From contig JAQJZZ010000013.1 of the NCBI GenBank assembly GCA_030077755.1, positions 2,137,696 to 2,201,695 of the forward strand: DNA of 64,000 bases, in the 5' to 3' direction. Below are positions 12,154-23,180 of this stretch, in pieces. Below the pieces are notes generated by a model. The model searched no databases. It was given only the letters and a program-made list of their open reading frames with translations, and had not been told where the DNA came from. Source of the stretch: Filosporella fistucella (Eukaryota > Ascomycota > Leotiomycetes > Helotiales). The position numbers and the translations under genes are program-made. Positions within the stretch are counted from its first letter, which is position 1. Each line of letters opens with the position of its first letter.

Positions 12154-12868
12154 GGGTTCGATGTGGTTAAGAAGTCTTGGCCCTTGAATCAGCCAACTAA
12201 CAGAATGGGATGATTCCACATTTAGGAGCTTTAGATGTTTGTTGGGAGATAGGAGCGCAATTCAACCTGTCTGACTGGCTGCGCAGTGAGTTCAATAGCC
12301 TGCCAAAGTGTCCAAGTGTAGAATGGTAATATGGTATCACCCGTCAAGCACTCTGGTAGCTTTCATTACTTAGGATCTGCCTAGTTATAGGCTTAAAATG
12401 AGTTTTGATATCCCCAAGATGGTTATATAACTTTACAAGTTCTAGTGACCCGTTCAATGCTGAAGTGGTTTAAATGAAGGTCGTTCCCTCCCTTCAAATA
12501 CTACCTATGGTGTGTGCATTGAAGATTAAGGGCGCGGTTGGCTCGCCATCACACTAGTTCGTGTACCACGAGTGTAAAAAGTACGCAGTTGAGAAAATGT
12601 ACGAACTTTTGTAAGTGGTTACTTTGGCTCTACACGGATCACTATAACTTTCAATTCACCATAACCCTCTATATTGTCCGAAATCGCTCCTCACGCATTT
12701 TATAGCGAGTGTACACCTTCGTCACCTCCGAGAGAACCTCGAATACACAAAGTGCAAGAAAGGCACAATTGGATCGACGCTTGGCCAAACAGGCCCTAAT
12801 GAAAGCCTTGCTATTGTCAAGGTGACCCTTGAACAACTCCAGCACAAATAAATCAACAATAATACCTC
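12154..12868. other. Convergent intergenic region
   Basis: It lies between the 3' ends of the lactonase-like gene (plus strand) and the dienelactone-hydrolase gene (minus strand). It should hold both transcript tails. No coding frame of note; an 84-codon minus frame at 12669-12923 overlaps the end of the hydrolase gene and looks spurious. Confidence 0.5.
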
Positions 12869-13770
12869 TTAGATAAAACGCTTGAACCAGTCTAATACTT
12901 GCTTCACTGAGTCCTCCAAACATGCTCTCTCCGCAGGATCATCAGGGTTACCTCGAACAGCAAATCCGTGCCTTCCTGGCTTGTAAACCTTGTGCATCAT
13001 TTCCGGTATTTCCTTCCCAGCCTCTTTGACTTTCGCGTGAACCGCCTCTACCTTAGCCTTTGTCTGGACACTGACAGCAATATCATCTTGGCCCCATCCA
13101 TAACTGACTGGTACCACCAAACTCTCAACATCCTCCGGCACAGATAAATGGCTTGGGTGCAATGCAACCACTGCATCAACGAGTGGAACCTGGTTTCCAT
13201 TCATCTCAATCATATTCTCTTTTAATCCAGCTCGGATGGCGTACTTCCCACCCCAGCAGAACCCAACCATTCCGATTTTCTGCGTCTGTGGAGTAGCACG
13301 TCGCAACTTCTCCAGGAAACCCATACAGATTTTTGTGGTAGGACCAGCTTTATGTCTAGTCATCCACAACACAAAGGAAGGGGCACTGGCAAGCAGGCCG
13401 GTATACTTTGAGAAGGCAGACTGCTTTGCCTCGTCAACTGGAAGCAGGATATCTGCAACTTTGAGTGGTACTGGGTCGCCCTTGAAGAAGTCCGGGAGGT
13501 AAACGAGATATTCGCCACTTTTGGCGTAGGCGTCCGCGATGAGTTTGTTGTTTGGCAGTGGAAGTCCGAAAATATCCGAGTACATTACAATGATGGCTCG
13601 TGGATTTTTGCGATTGCCGATAACATAGGTATTCAGGCCATGGACAATTTCTTCTGTTCCTTGAGGGCTTCCGCTGTGGATAGATCCCTGGGAAAAGGGG
13701 TAAGTCAAATTGTTCCGGCAGGATCCCAAATTCTCCGTACCTTAATACATTCGTCACAAGAGTCGGCCAT
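12869..13770 (-). CDS. Dienelactone hydrolase family alpha/beta hydrolase
   Basis: Two exons (13741-13770 and 12869-13687; 53-nt intron) give 282 residues. The product starts MADSCDECIKGSIHSGSPQG, which is the usual N-terminus of fungal dienelactone-hydrolase-like proteins. The alpha/beta-hydrolase core shows the nucleophile elbow GFCWGGK with C154, an acid loop YGWGQDD (D211 or D212) and the catalytic histidine in GRHGFAVR (H250), i.e. the Cys-Asp-His triad of carboxymethylenebutenolidase. The family hydrolyses enol-lactones from chloro- or hydroxy-aromatic breakdown, but many fungal paralogues have unknown substrates. No secretion signal. It converges on the lactonase-like gene, giving two lactone-type hydrolases and a monooxygenase within 4 kb. 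An N-terminal extension in the intron reading has a weaker start and loses the conserved MADSCDECIK motif, so I rejected it. Confidence 0.93.
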
Positions 13771-15941
13771 CTGAAATCTCGAGAGGATTTGTGATGCGAT
13801 TTGCACAACAGTCTGTTTCAACTCGGTCGGACTACGAGGACGAATCAGACTCCTGATATCGGAAAAGGCTTTGCTCCTTGACAGTGACTTATTCAAATGC
13901 TGAGTATAGCAAACGTAGGATAATGGCGCGGTCTTAGAAGAAGAATATAGTCTGTGAGAACTGTCTTATATTAATTATTGCGTGCCTGGAAGAAACAATG
14001 AAGATAGGTTAAACTTCATGGCCATGTGATGTCCCGATGCTTTATACTTTCCAAGCTCGCGAGAAAAGAGCGAACAATGCGCGAATCGCTTAACCCCTAT
14101 CTTTTGTCCGTGAGTGAGGGGTTCAGATTCTCCCGATTATGCGCCACAGAATTGCAGAATGTTTAGTCATATATTGTTATCTCAATAAGCACTTGAAAAC
14201 CGATGCATCTTTAATATTCCCCGATTGGAATGAATCAGAGCCCGCTGTGTATTGTGAATCATCGTACGGCGTACCAAGTGGCTCATGTTCTATACCTATG
14301 TTTCTCCAACCGCTATCTTGGCTGTTTCACGGCGGAAACATGGTGATAGTGCCTTTGGGTACCTTAGCTTCTGTGTGTAAATTACAGTCATGTGTAATCA
14401 ATGGGTGACATATTAGTCCTCGTGCATTCCATGAGACTTCATGCCTGCTCGGAACCGAATTCCCGGAGCTACAGTTGCATATGTCCATGACGACATACCC
14501 AAGCAACGCCCCTTTCCTCTCGCTTATGCTTAAACTCTAGTTCTCTACAATAAATGGGATGGTAAATGTATACAAGGACCAAAAGCTTCAAGGGGTTCAC
14601 TTTATAAGTTGTAATCTCTTGTGTTGCGCAAAGAATTCCAGAGTCCAGGCAACCTTGAAACACTCCGATGCCTCATCAAGCCCAAGCCGCGGTTTGCAGT
14701 ATAGCGGAGCGTAGTCGATTGTGCAGGATCCCAAGGTTCTACATATAGTCTGAACTATTGTAGTCTCCCGAGGTGCAGATAGGGAATCCTCAATACTCGG
14801 AAGAACTGCATTAATCGTACATTTTTGCGACCGAAGTTGTCCGAAACTGTTAGCGAGATCACTCCGAGGCAGAGACGACTTCAACATAGGTATTTACCAA
14901 GACAAGATTATGCTCACCATGTTTACTTGATTGCGCAGATCATCCTTTTATTCAGTCTCAATCCAACTCACCTCTTAGTCTCTCTAAAATATCTCTCTAA
15001 AATATAGAAAAGTCCTAAAGTTTTCAAACATGGTGAGCCTATAGCGAGTCCAAAAGGCCCGCCAAATTGACCAAAATCACAATTACTCTAGCAAAATACA
15101 CCTATGCTTTCACTCATGTCATATTAGAATTCACTAAACCCCGACTCATCAATTTGAACCTCTGGAATCCCTCCCATTAATCTAATCATTTAAGCTTGTT
15201 GTTGCAGGCTTTGCAAATAGTTCCACATAATCTTTTCACGTCAAGAGATATCGACTTTGCAGCCGGGTATTAGACGTCCATTGCCCGGGTGCTATTACAG
15301 TCTACGACTCAAGGCGTTTTTAAACAGCTGGACGCACAAAAAAAGCTTTAAGCAGGTTTTCTTTCTATTTCGGAGACAAGAAGACACGATCTTTGCCAAA
15401 TCTTCTTCCACTTGCCAGTCTCCAGCACGTACACTGCCTTTAACACCATTACGTATTAATATCAAAACAATCATTTAGAATGGACTTGATAATTTCCAAA
15501 GTAAAACGTGCTTTCCAGTCAAGAGCCATATTTCACAGTACGTTTCAGTGCCGATGTATTCACCTCTGATCTCAGGCGGATTGATCATAGGAACTGATCG
15601 ATCTACACTTGGCTCTGTTCCACTCTTCTAACGGTTTCAAAAATTCAGATCTAGCGATATCAACAAGGTCATGCGGCATTTTAAATAAGAAAAGGAAGAG
15701 ATTGTATTTTGTTATAGTTGAAAAGGAAACTTGGCGAAAGCTGTGCAGCCTTAGTATATCTACAAATTCTCCTCCTCGCTTAGCGAGAAGCCAAACAACC
15801 ACGTGAACAGGCACTGTATAATAATCTTGCTTCCTTGAGGCATGTGCGGCAAGGCTCCAAGTTCGAATTTGACTCCCTCACATTGTCGATGTGCTTGATG
15901 GACCTTCAGCTCGTCAATTTCCACAAATTCCATATCTGGTA
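13771..15941. other. Intergenic, no supported gene (2.2 kb)
   Basis: The right part of this gap lies beyond the 3' end of the LPxEIR-type gene and the left part holds the dienelactone-hydrolase promoter. Open frames are all under 100 codons. The least poor is a 96-codon minus-strand frame at 14597-14887 whose product resembles nothing I know. No repeats stand out. Confidence 0.45.
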
Positions 15942-17093
15942 TCACAATCTACATTCTATGTCTGAAATACAAGAAGAGTGCCTCAATGTTCCATACTCTA
16001 AAACCACCGCCTTCTGCTCGCGTGGCGGTGGTGCCTCATTCTCCCCAACTATACTCCAAATCTTTGCATGCACAGCATCGTGTCGTGTATCCACATAGCC
16101 CCTGTCGGTCTTCTTGAGAAAGGGAGATCTGTGATGGTAATTCCACATGGTGAAGAAAATATCCAAAGACCTTAGACCTCTCACACCAGCCCATACTTTC
16201 TCCCTAGCCAAGGATTTCAAACTGTAGCATTGACTTCTTCGCACTGTATATGTTTTGCAGGCCACCATTTAAGACAATAGCTCATGTTAGCTTCAACTCG
16301 AAGTACTTGAAGACTAGTCATCGATGCAAGGAACTCGGTAGTCAACTTAGCGATTGTTGATTTTGCTGAAACAGGCGTTGGAAGGATAACACTGCGGATA
16401 CAGGTCATATGAAATGGATTGATGCGCTTAAGGTAATTGCTCATTGATCCGGGAGACGTGAAGGTGAAGGTCACAAGAGCATAAAGTAGTCCTCCACCCA
16501 CAATATCAACATATGATTGCTTGCAGAGTGTAGATAGAGAATTGTACTGCTCAATAAACGAGGGCACACGTGTAACTCTTTTAGGGTAACGGTAGTGTTT
16601 TCCCTTCTCGCTGTATTCTTGGTTGCCACTGAGATGGCTGAACTTGTTGCCCTTCATGGTCGGGCATAAAGCTCTATCGAGAGGCCGTGAGTGTCCAAGA
16701 ATGGCATAAGTCCAGATGTTTTCTCGGACTTCTATTGGCAGAGCAAAGAGCTTGCACTCCTGGGAAACAATTGAGACGGCCCATTGTTTAGACTGCTTAA
16801 TATTAAAACCTTTCCCAAAATTGTACAGAAATCGTGAGAAGAATTACATGTATTCCAGTCTCTGGAGATACAACCTCAATGACTTTCTTGGATTTCTTTC
16901 CCGCTACTCCCAGTACCTTTTTTACCTGTTGGGGAATTTCAGCAAGTGTTCTGCAATTGCTTGGGAGATTTGGTAAGCTACATACTTCAAAGACATCGAA
17001 TCCACTCTTTCTTTTCGGTATGTCTTTGGCATACTTGGCCTTCCTAACTCGCCCATTCTTCACCCTTCGGTCTGCAGCTTTCCGTGGCGCCAT
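15942..17093 (-). pseudogene. Fungal LPxEIR-type protein (DUF7730/F-box-like), frame interrupted near 16250
   Basis: Function unknown; the family is large in Pezizomycotina. Exon 1 (16848-17093) gives MAPRKAADRRVKNGRVRKAK and a Lys-rich region. A 55-nt intron (16793-16847) leads into FALPIEVRENIWTYAILGHS, the family's LPxEIR/REMIY-like motif. The pattern continues with LCKQSYVDIVGGGLLYALVT and a predicted SSPGSMSNYLKRI-type helix, typical of these proteins. The frame stops at 16217, while a different frame (open from 16268) continues with LAREKVWAGVRGLRSLDIFF, again typical of the family, to a stop at 15942. The two overlap, so the break lies at about 16220-16268. No intron of usual size with good splice sites joins them: a 23-nt one is too short, and a 71-nt one would remove conserved residues. 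A one-base lesion, or an error in the assembly, is the simplest reading. Without that break it would be an ordinary intact gene. Confidence 0.5.
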
Positions 17094-18312
17094 ATCCGTA
17101 GTGTCCTGTGGCTTTCTCAAATCGTGCGTGTCCTTATGGTTCCTGGTAGAATTTGCTTTGTCGTGATTCAGCGAAGTATTTGAATCTGCAAGAAGCAATG
17201 AAGCTACCAGAATTGAACTTTCAAATTTGAATTAAATTTATGGCGGTGCCACTTTTTGTCGAGACTAAGGAGGACCAAACTACAGATTTTGCTACTGTGA
17301 CGCCATATTGAATTATACGTCTGCCAGATTCATTTGGATCAATCGACCACAATTTCGTCAAAGACAAGTTTGATTTGACATCACTCCCTGTGCAGCATAA
17401 TTAATCCTCTATTGAAGTTCAGAACTCGAATTTGTCGAATCTTTCACATTCCGGCGAATGAATGCATTCAGAAGACGTCAGGCATGCATCATAGCTTAGC
17501 CGTGATATACAATTATGATGTAATTAAGAAACGGAAGTCTTGAGTCTCCCGATCTAAATCTGACGACAAATTAAAAACAACAGCACGACACTGCTCAAGC
17601 TAGCCGTCTGAACTCCCCTTGATATAAAAACAGTATTAATGTGCGAAATCCTAGTTGCAGAATCATCATTGTACCAATAATCCGACCCTCTAGGTCAGAT
17701 TCCCCCCTCTTCTTGGTTAAGGTAGGTACCGTTAATCCAACCAGTGAATGGGATTTCTGATCATTAAAGATTTATTATTTGTGGATCCGAGATCCGAGAT
17801 CTGGCACTGAATTGGATGACATCCTGGAATGCTTCCAAGAGGTGAAGCATGATACCTAATAGTACCACTTACCCTAGGTGCCTTACCTAATCAATAAGAC
17901 TAAATAAGTTTAGTATTTAAGGTATTTAAGGTATTTAAGGTATTTAAGGTATTTAAGGTATTTAAGGCATTTGAGGCATTTGAGGTATTTGAGGTATTTC
18001 CTTGTCGCTAATGTCAAGTTTAAACTTTAAATCAGGCAATGCCGCCACTAAATGCGCCAAAAATGCGGGGTTTTACCTCTTTGACCCACCCCGCATCTCC
18101 ACACTCTCGGTTATCTGGGTGTTACCCAAGGTTATCGAGGTACAAAATCAATATATCGATCGGTTTGAGTTTCATATATACCTATCTCCTAGATTTCCTT
18201 TGAGATTCCTCCTACAAATTTCTATTATTTCCATTTCCATGGCACTTTTCGACATTGAATAGCATACAACAAAACAAACAGCCTAACTAGCGTATCCAAC
18301 ATACAAGACACA
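17094..18312. other. Intergenic region between LPxEIR-type gene and P450, divergent
   Basis: Both flanking genes read away from this stretch, so it should hold two promoters. It contains the 9-bp tandem repeat described separately and otherwise AT-moderate sequence without a coding frame. The last 200 nt before the P450 start include CT-rich runs that suit a transcription start region. Confidence 0.5.
17912..18000 (+). repeat. 9-bp minisatellite upstream of the P450 gene
   Basis: About ten head-to-tail copies of a 9-bp unit, consensus GGTATTTAA. The first copies are identical; the last four drift to GGCATTTGA and GGTATTTGA, so the array shows a change of repeat type along its length. It ends about 310 nt before the P450 start codon. 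Confidence 0.9.
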
Positions 18313-20134
18313 ATGGCAATCACTGACACTCCAGGTCTCCCCTTTTGGGTTGGATCCTCAGCTTGCGTCGGAATAGCCTCGCATCTCCTCTATTTTATTC
18401 GAGGAGAACATCACAAACAAGCTGTTGGCTTTGTCCAAGTTACCTTCTTACTCTCGATACTCCAGATCTTTGGATTTGTCCGCATCGGAAGCTACAGTAT
18501 TTTCGACGCTGCCCTCCTCTCAACATGCCTCACCGGCTCTTACTTTGTCGGTTTATGGACGAGCATGCTCCTGTATCGAAGTCTCTTCCACCCACTGAAA
18601 TCTTTCCCTGGTCCACCAGGAGCTAAGTACTCGAAAATATGGCACCTCTTTCAGCTGTCAAACCTGGACAATTACAAGAAGCTGGACAAATGGCATGAGA
18701 CTTATGGAGAGATTGTGAGAACAGGACCCAACGAACTTTCCGTTGTGAGCCCGGAAGGTGTTGAAGCCATCATGGGTGCAAGATCATCATGCAGCAAATC
18801 AGCTTGGTACGATATGGGACTTCCCCTTGTTAGTTTACATCAATGTCGCGATCGAGCAGAGCATGATAAACGGAGGCGTGCTTGGGACCGTGGTTTCAGT
18901 ATCAAAGGTTGGTAGTTCCACTGGTCACTGGATACTTCTGACCCTTGCAGCGATTGATGGGTACGAATCGCGCGTCAAAAGCTTTGCCAATGACCTCGTG
19001 GACCAAATTGAATCCTTCGGGGGAAAACCCCTCAACGCCAGCTTGTGGTTCAACTATTACAGCTTCGATGTCATGGGAGACCTTGCTTTCGGGCAATCAT
19101 TCGACATGTTGAAGACAGGAGAGAAACACTTTGCTATCAAATTGCTACACGAAGGACAGAAGCCGCTAGGAACATTGGGTACTGTTCCATGGCTGATGTT
19201 GTGTTTGATGAAGGTTCCAGGCATCTCTGCAGGTTATCATACATGGCTCTCGTTCTGCGAGGATCAGGCATACAAGAGAAAGCAGGCGGGTGGATGTTTC
19301 GTCTCACTCGAGCTTCGCTAACGTACGCAGATGCAAATCAAAGAGAAAGATATCATGTCATGGCTCTTAGAGGCAGAGCCTATGTCAACCGACGCACAGC
19401 GAAACCACATGTGGCTAGTCGGGGATGCACGGCTCATCATTGTAGCAGGAAGCGACACAACAGCTGCAACACTTACCCACATATTCTATTATCTTGCCAA
19501 AGACCCTTCGCTTGTTAAGAAATTAAGACAGGAATTGAAACCGATTACAACCGCAAACGGAGATTTTGATAATAAAGATTTGACAAATGCGGAATGCTTG
19601 AACGGGATAATCAATGAAGCTCTGAGACTACACCCACCTGTTCCCTCTGGCGTATCGAGACAAACTCCGCCAGAAGGTATCACCATCGGAGAGTATAGAA
19701 TCCCTGGAGATGTCAATGTTGCTGTGCCTCTATGGACTATGGGAAGATGTAAGTTGGCAGTTGGCATTGATACACATTGACTGACATTATCAGCCCTCAA
19801 AGCTTGGAAGCAACCTCTAGAATTCATTCCAGAACGATGGTACAGCAAGCCAGAGCTTATCTTGAACAAGTCTGCATTTGCTCCCTTCTCAGTTGGTCAG
19901 TCAGCCTTCGGTCAGATTTCGAACGCATCTAATTTATATCTAGGTCGATATGGGTGCATTGGCAAAAACTTGGCACTAATGGAACTGCGTACTGTCACGG
20001 CACTCCTAGTGACCAAGTTCGATATTTCATTCGCTTCTGGTGAGGATGGTGGGAATCTTTTGCACAAAACTCAAGACTATTTTACACTTGGGCTGGCGGA
20101 TATGATGTTGCAGTTTAAACCACGAGAGAAGTGA
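18313..20134 (+). CDS. Cytochrome P450 monooxygenase
   Basis: Membrane-bound haem monooxygenase of the endoplasmic reticulum. Five exons (18313-18907, 18951-19289, 19344-19748, 19794-19895, 19944-20134) give 543 residues. The N-terminus has several hydrophobic stretches over the first 90 residues, then the Pro-rich hinge FPGPPGAKYSKIW. The I-helix oxygen-binding motif is AGSDTTA (346-352), the K-helix ExxR is E403-R406 (NEALRLHP), PERW follows, and the haem loop is FSVGRYGCIG with thiolate ligand C485. Intron 2 is ambiguous: a GT-AG intron at 19290-19343 gives KRKQAEKDIMSWLL, while a GC-AG intron at 19286-19330 gives KRKQMQIKEKDIMSWLL; both keep frame. The family resembles fungal tailoring P450s such as tryprostatin-type hydroxylases, but I cannot name a substrate. 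No backbone synthase gene lies nearby. It is followed by a secreted esterase on the same strand. Confidence 0.95.
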
Positions 20135-20685
20135 TGGGACGCAAGAAGGGAGGCTGCGAAATGAGCATTAGCGAATTGTATTTTATCATTTCGTTTTTAT
20201 CCATATATCTATTCGTAGCAATGGAATTGGAAATGAAGTCTCAAAATCTCGGTTACAATATCTGCTTCTGTACCCCGCACACGACATTCAGGGGCAGCCA
20301 CTACCGATCTGGCTCCCGAGATTCTTTATCCTGCAGCCTCCGCTTGTTCCTGCATTTACCCCCTTGGCAATACTCCAGGTTCTCCAAATTCGGCGAGGAT
20401 AAGCAGCTTGATATGTCAAATGTGTCCGTATTCATATAGCCATATATGAAATGTCTTGTTACTCCAGCATTCGTCTACCGACTTCCGTTTCCGAAGATGA
20501 GGGAAGTTTATGCTATTATGAAAGGTTGTATACGTGTCCGCCAAGAACGATTATCCGAACTGTTGAAACTTTCTTGAACAAAGTATATAATTATACTATT
20601 CTCCTAGTCGGGTTGGAGAACTAGAGGACCATCATTCTCCCGTGCTCTCACGTATCTCCGACCTTGTAGAGTATTCTCATTCATC
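20135..20685. other. Intergenic, P450 3' end to esterase promoter
   Basis: Holds the P450 transcript tail and the esterase promoter. TATAATTATACT near 20586 lies about 100 nt before the esterase ATG and could be its TATA region. No coding frame that I trust. Confidence 0.45.
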
Positions 20686-21621
20686 ATGATCTCCTCATCT
20701 CCTCTTGCCCTTCTCGCGACATTATTTTTCCCTTCAATATCCCAAGCTGCTCTGGTCTCTGTAGCAAACTTCGGTGCGAACCCCACTGGTTTGCAAATGA
20801 ATATATATGTTCCAACCAAGCTTGCTACAAATCCAGCAGTTATCCTCGCAGTATGTTGGAAGCTCTTATGGCTATAATCAGTACTGATGAACCCCTAGCT
20901 CCATGGCTGCAGTGGAACAGGTCCACAGTACTCGTCCGGAACAAAATACAACACACTCGCCGATACACATGGCTTCATTACAATTTTCCCTTCTTCGCCC
21001 CACGACAATAGATGCTGGGATGTAGCAACTGTTGGCAAGTCACTCAAGCATGAAGGGGCGGGAGATTCCAATGGGTTGGCCAACATGATAAGATACACAA
21101 TTTCTACGTATAAGGCAGATCCAGCCAAGATATTCGTAACTGGAACAAGTTCGGGGGCCATGATGACAAATGTCCTCTGTGCTACCTACCCCGATATATT
21201 TGCCGCTGCATCAGCCTACTCAGGCGTAGCAGCTGGCTGTCTCGCTGGCTCTCCAGGCTCAAGTCCACAGACTGCAGATCCAAAATGTGCAGATGGAAAA
21301 GTAACCAAGACGCAAGCAGAGTGGGTAGCGACAGCTAAGAGTATGTATCCCTCGTACAACGGCTCATATCCAAAGATTCTGGAATGGCATGGTACTTCGG
21401 ATACCTATGTGAATTATCCAAATCTGGCGGAAGAAATCAAGGAGTGGAGTGGGATCCATGGTATTAGCTGGACCAAAAATGTGACAAATAGTCCAGACAA
21501 GGGATATACGGAAATGGTATATGGAGATGGTAGTGTTTTCAAGGCAATCAGTGCTGCTGGAGTAGGCCACACTGTCCCAGTCCATGAGAATGTGGACTTG
21601 AAATGGTTTGGTATCATATGA
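20686..21621 (+). CDS. Secreted CE1-type esterase (acetyl xylan / feruloyl esterase, PHB-depolymerase family)
   Basis: Two exons (20686-20850, 20899-21621; 48-nt intron) give 295 residues. Residues 1-21 (MISSSPLALLATLFFPSISQ, then A) form a signal peptide, so the enzyme is exported. The alpha/beta-hydrolase body has the oxyanion strand LHGCSGTGPQYSSG, the nucleophile elbow GTSSG with S139, a likely acid D223 in HGTSDTYVN, and H279 in GVGHTVP. RCWDVAT and the spacing agree with carbohydrate esterase family 1 / esterase-PHB-depolymerase proteins, which remove acetyl or feruloyl groups from plant xylan. There is no carbohydrate-binding module at either end; the C-terminus stops at KWFGII, close after the catalytic fold. 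Probably part of plant cell wall breakdown, like the beta-glucosidase 12 kb downstream. Family assignment is strong, the exact substrate uncertain. Confidence 0.93.
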
Positions 21622-21739
21622 GCCCGCTGCGAATAAGCATCTGTCATAACTGTGGACATACACAGAACGAAGTAAATAATGGCGCGAGGCACTAAATTCT
21701 TGTCTAAGAATAGTACCCATCAGCAAAACCACAAACTGG

Positions 21740-23180
21740 CTATCCCGATGAATCTGACAGAAGACCGTACTTGACGAACCTCCAACCTGACTCCTCCAGG
21801 AATTTCAAGAAAGATTTGACCTGATAACCCCACTGTGCCTCACCCTGGAACTCTTCCAAAGCCTCTCCGTCAAATATAAACCTCTCCATAATCTCCTTCG
21901 TTTCAGTCACGACCATCATCCAACCTGAGCCTCTCAAGGATCTAACAAAATTCTCCACCTGCTGAACCCACTCTTCCTGAATTCTGAACCCTGACGGAAC
22001 TCCCTTATCCAATTCATAACTGACCCTAATTTCATCTCTCATTGCTAATCTAAACATCTCTGACTGATCCTCTTGACTGTGCTCTGGAAATTCTATTTCT
22101 ATATATCCCTCTGATATCCACTTCCTGTTGAACGAGGTATAAAAGTTTCTGACTCCAAGCATCTTGCGCAGTTTCAGATTGCATACTGACATTATCGGCG
22201 GACGTCTGCTGGTTATCTGAGATTTCTGAGAGATGTGGATACGCCGACAGTGATTGACAATCTGATACTGCATCCGCGCTTTGATACGCAGCAGGCGTGA
22301 ACCAATGACAATACATCTCGACGAAATGATCGAGACGATGCAATCCATGAAAGCCGTTAGGATCACCCCATTTCTAATAGTTGGAGTTGATCCGAAGGCC
22401 TTTCTCGATAGCTGACAGAGTGTTGTTGACATAATTCTGACTGCTGCTAGTGATCTGACCCGTCCATCGTACCCAAACAATCATGTCCAAGCCAAGAAGT
22501 TTAGTATCTGACAAAATTTGATCAGAGCTGACCTTGAAACTGAGGATCTGAATGCTGTCGCCCAGAAGTTCCTCGGCTTTCCTGACATCTTGACCAGTCG
22601 GACCAATCACCTGAGGGTAGGCTGTTGGCCGCCCCCAGATTTCAACAGGCCTATCTGGCAAGCCATGGTCTGACACTCCCTCACCACTGACCTCGAGTAT
22701 CGTTCGAAGATCTGGTAGATCCAAGAAGGTGTTCTTTCTGACCTCTGGTACATCGTACCAAAACGACGGCATGGGTGGAGGGGGACCGTTGCCAGTATAC
22801 CTAATGAGGAAGATATGCTATTAGCTTGTGGCTCTCCCTATCTCAGAGTTGATTTACTAGGGATGTTGCGTGTAGGAAAGAGTGGGTCTTTCAGGGTGGA
22901 GTTCATCAACTTACCCCTTCTCCCGCACTGCTCCTTGAGGAGGTTGACCATCTTGGTTCTGAAGAGTATAAGCATGACGATCGCCGCCGCTGCAGCCATC
23001 CTGACTTCGTCTCCGATTTTACCTGACTATCGACACGTTAGGGTTCGTTCGGTGGATTGCAGTGAGACGGGACAAGGTGAGAAGAGAGTTGGTGAGATGA
23101 ATGGCAAGGGAATTGAAGACCTACCGATGTGCCTTCTGACTCTTTATTATTCGGGTATTGTTTAATTGATCTATTTCTGT
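21740..23180 (-). CDS. Unrecognised multi-exon protein
   Basis: I do not recognise this protein. Frame-consistent exons on the minus strand are about 23125-23180 (start not resolved), 22915-23000, 22431-22800, 22187-22373 and 21740-22110. The joined product runs ...NNKESEGTSDGCSGGDRHAY..., ...REKGYTGNGPPPPMPSFWYD, then a stretch with ILSFKVSSDQ and MIVWVRWTGQI, then KWGDPNGFHGLHRLDHF and a charged C-terminus ending in KYGLLSDSSG. The splice donors at 23124 and 22914 (GTAGGT, GTAAGT) are good. The segment 22374-22430 is a multiple of three and ends in an in-frame TAG; I read it as an intron with a weak GTCAAC donor. The intron 22111-22186 is needed to reach the final frame. No in-frame ATG lies upstream of MPSFWYD in the first exons, so either the start is in an exon I missed or the protein begins there. 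No signal peptide. Low certainty in the exact model. Confidence 0.5.

Noticed and set aside
14139..14408. 89-codon plus frame starting with ATG.
   Set aside because: Composition and length are at chance level and no motif is visible.
17912..18000. Considered as a CRISPR-like array.
   Set aside because: Units are 9 bp, contiguous and without spacers, in a eukaryote; it is a minisatellite.
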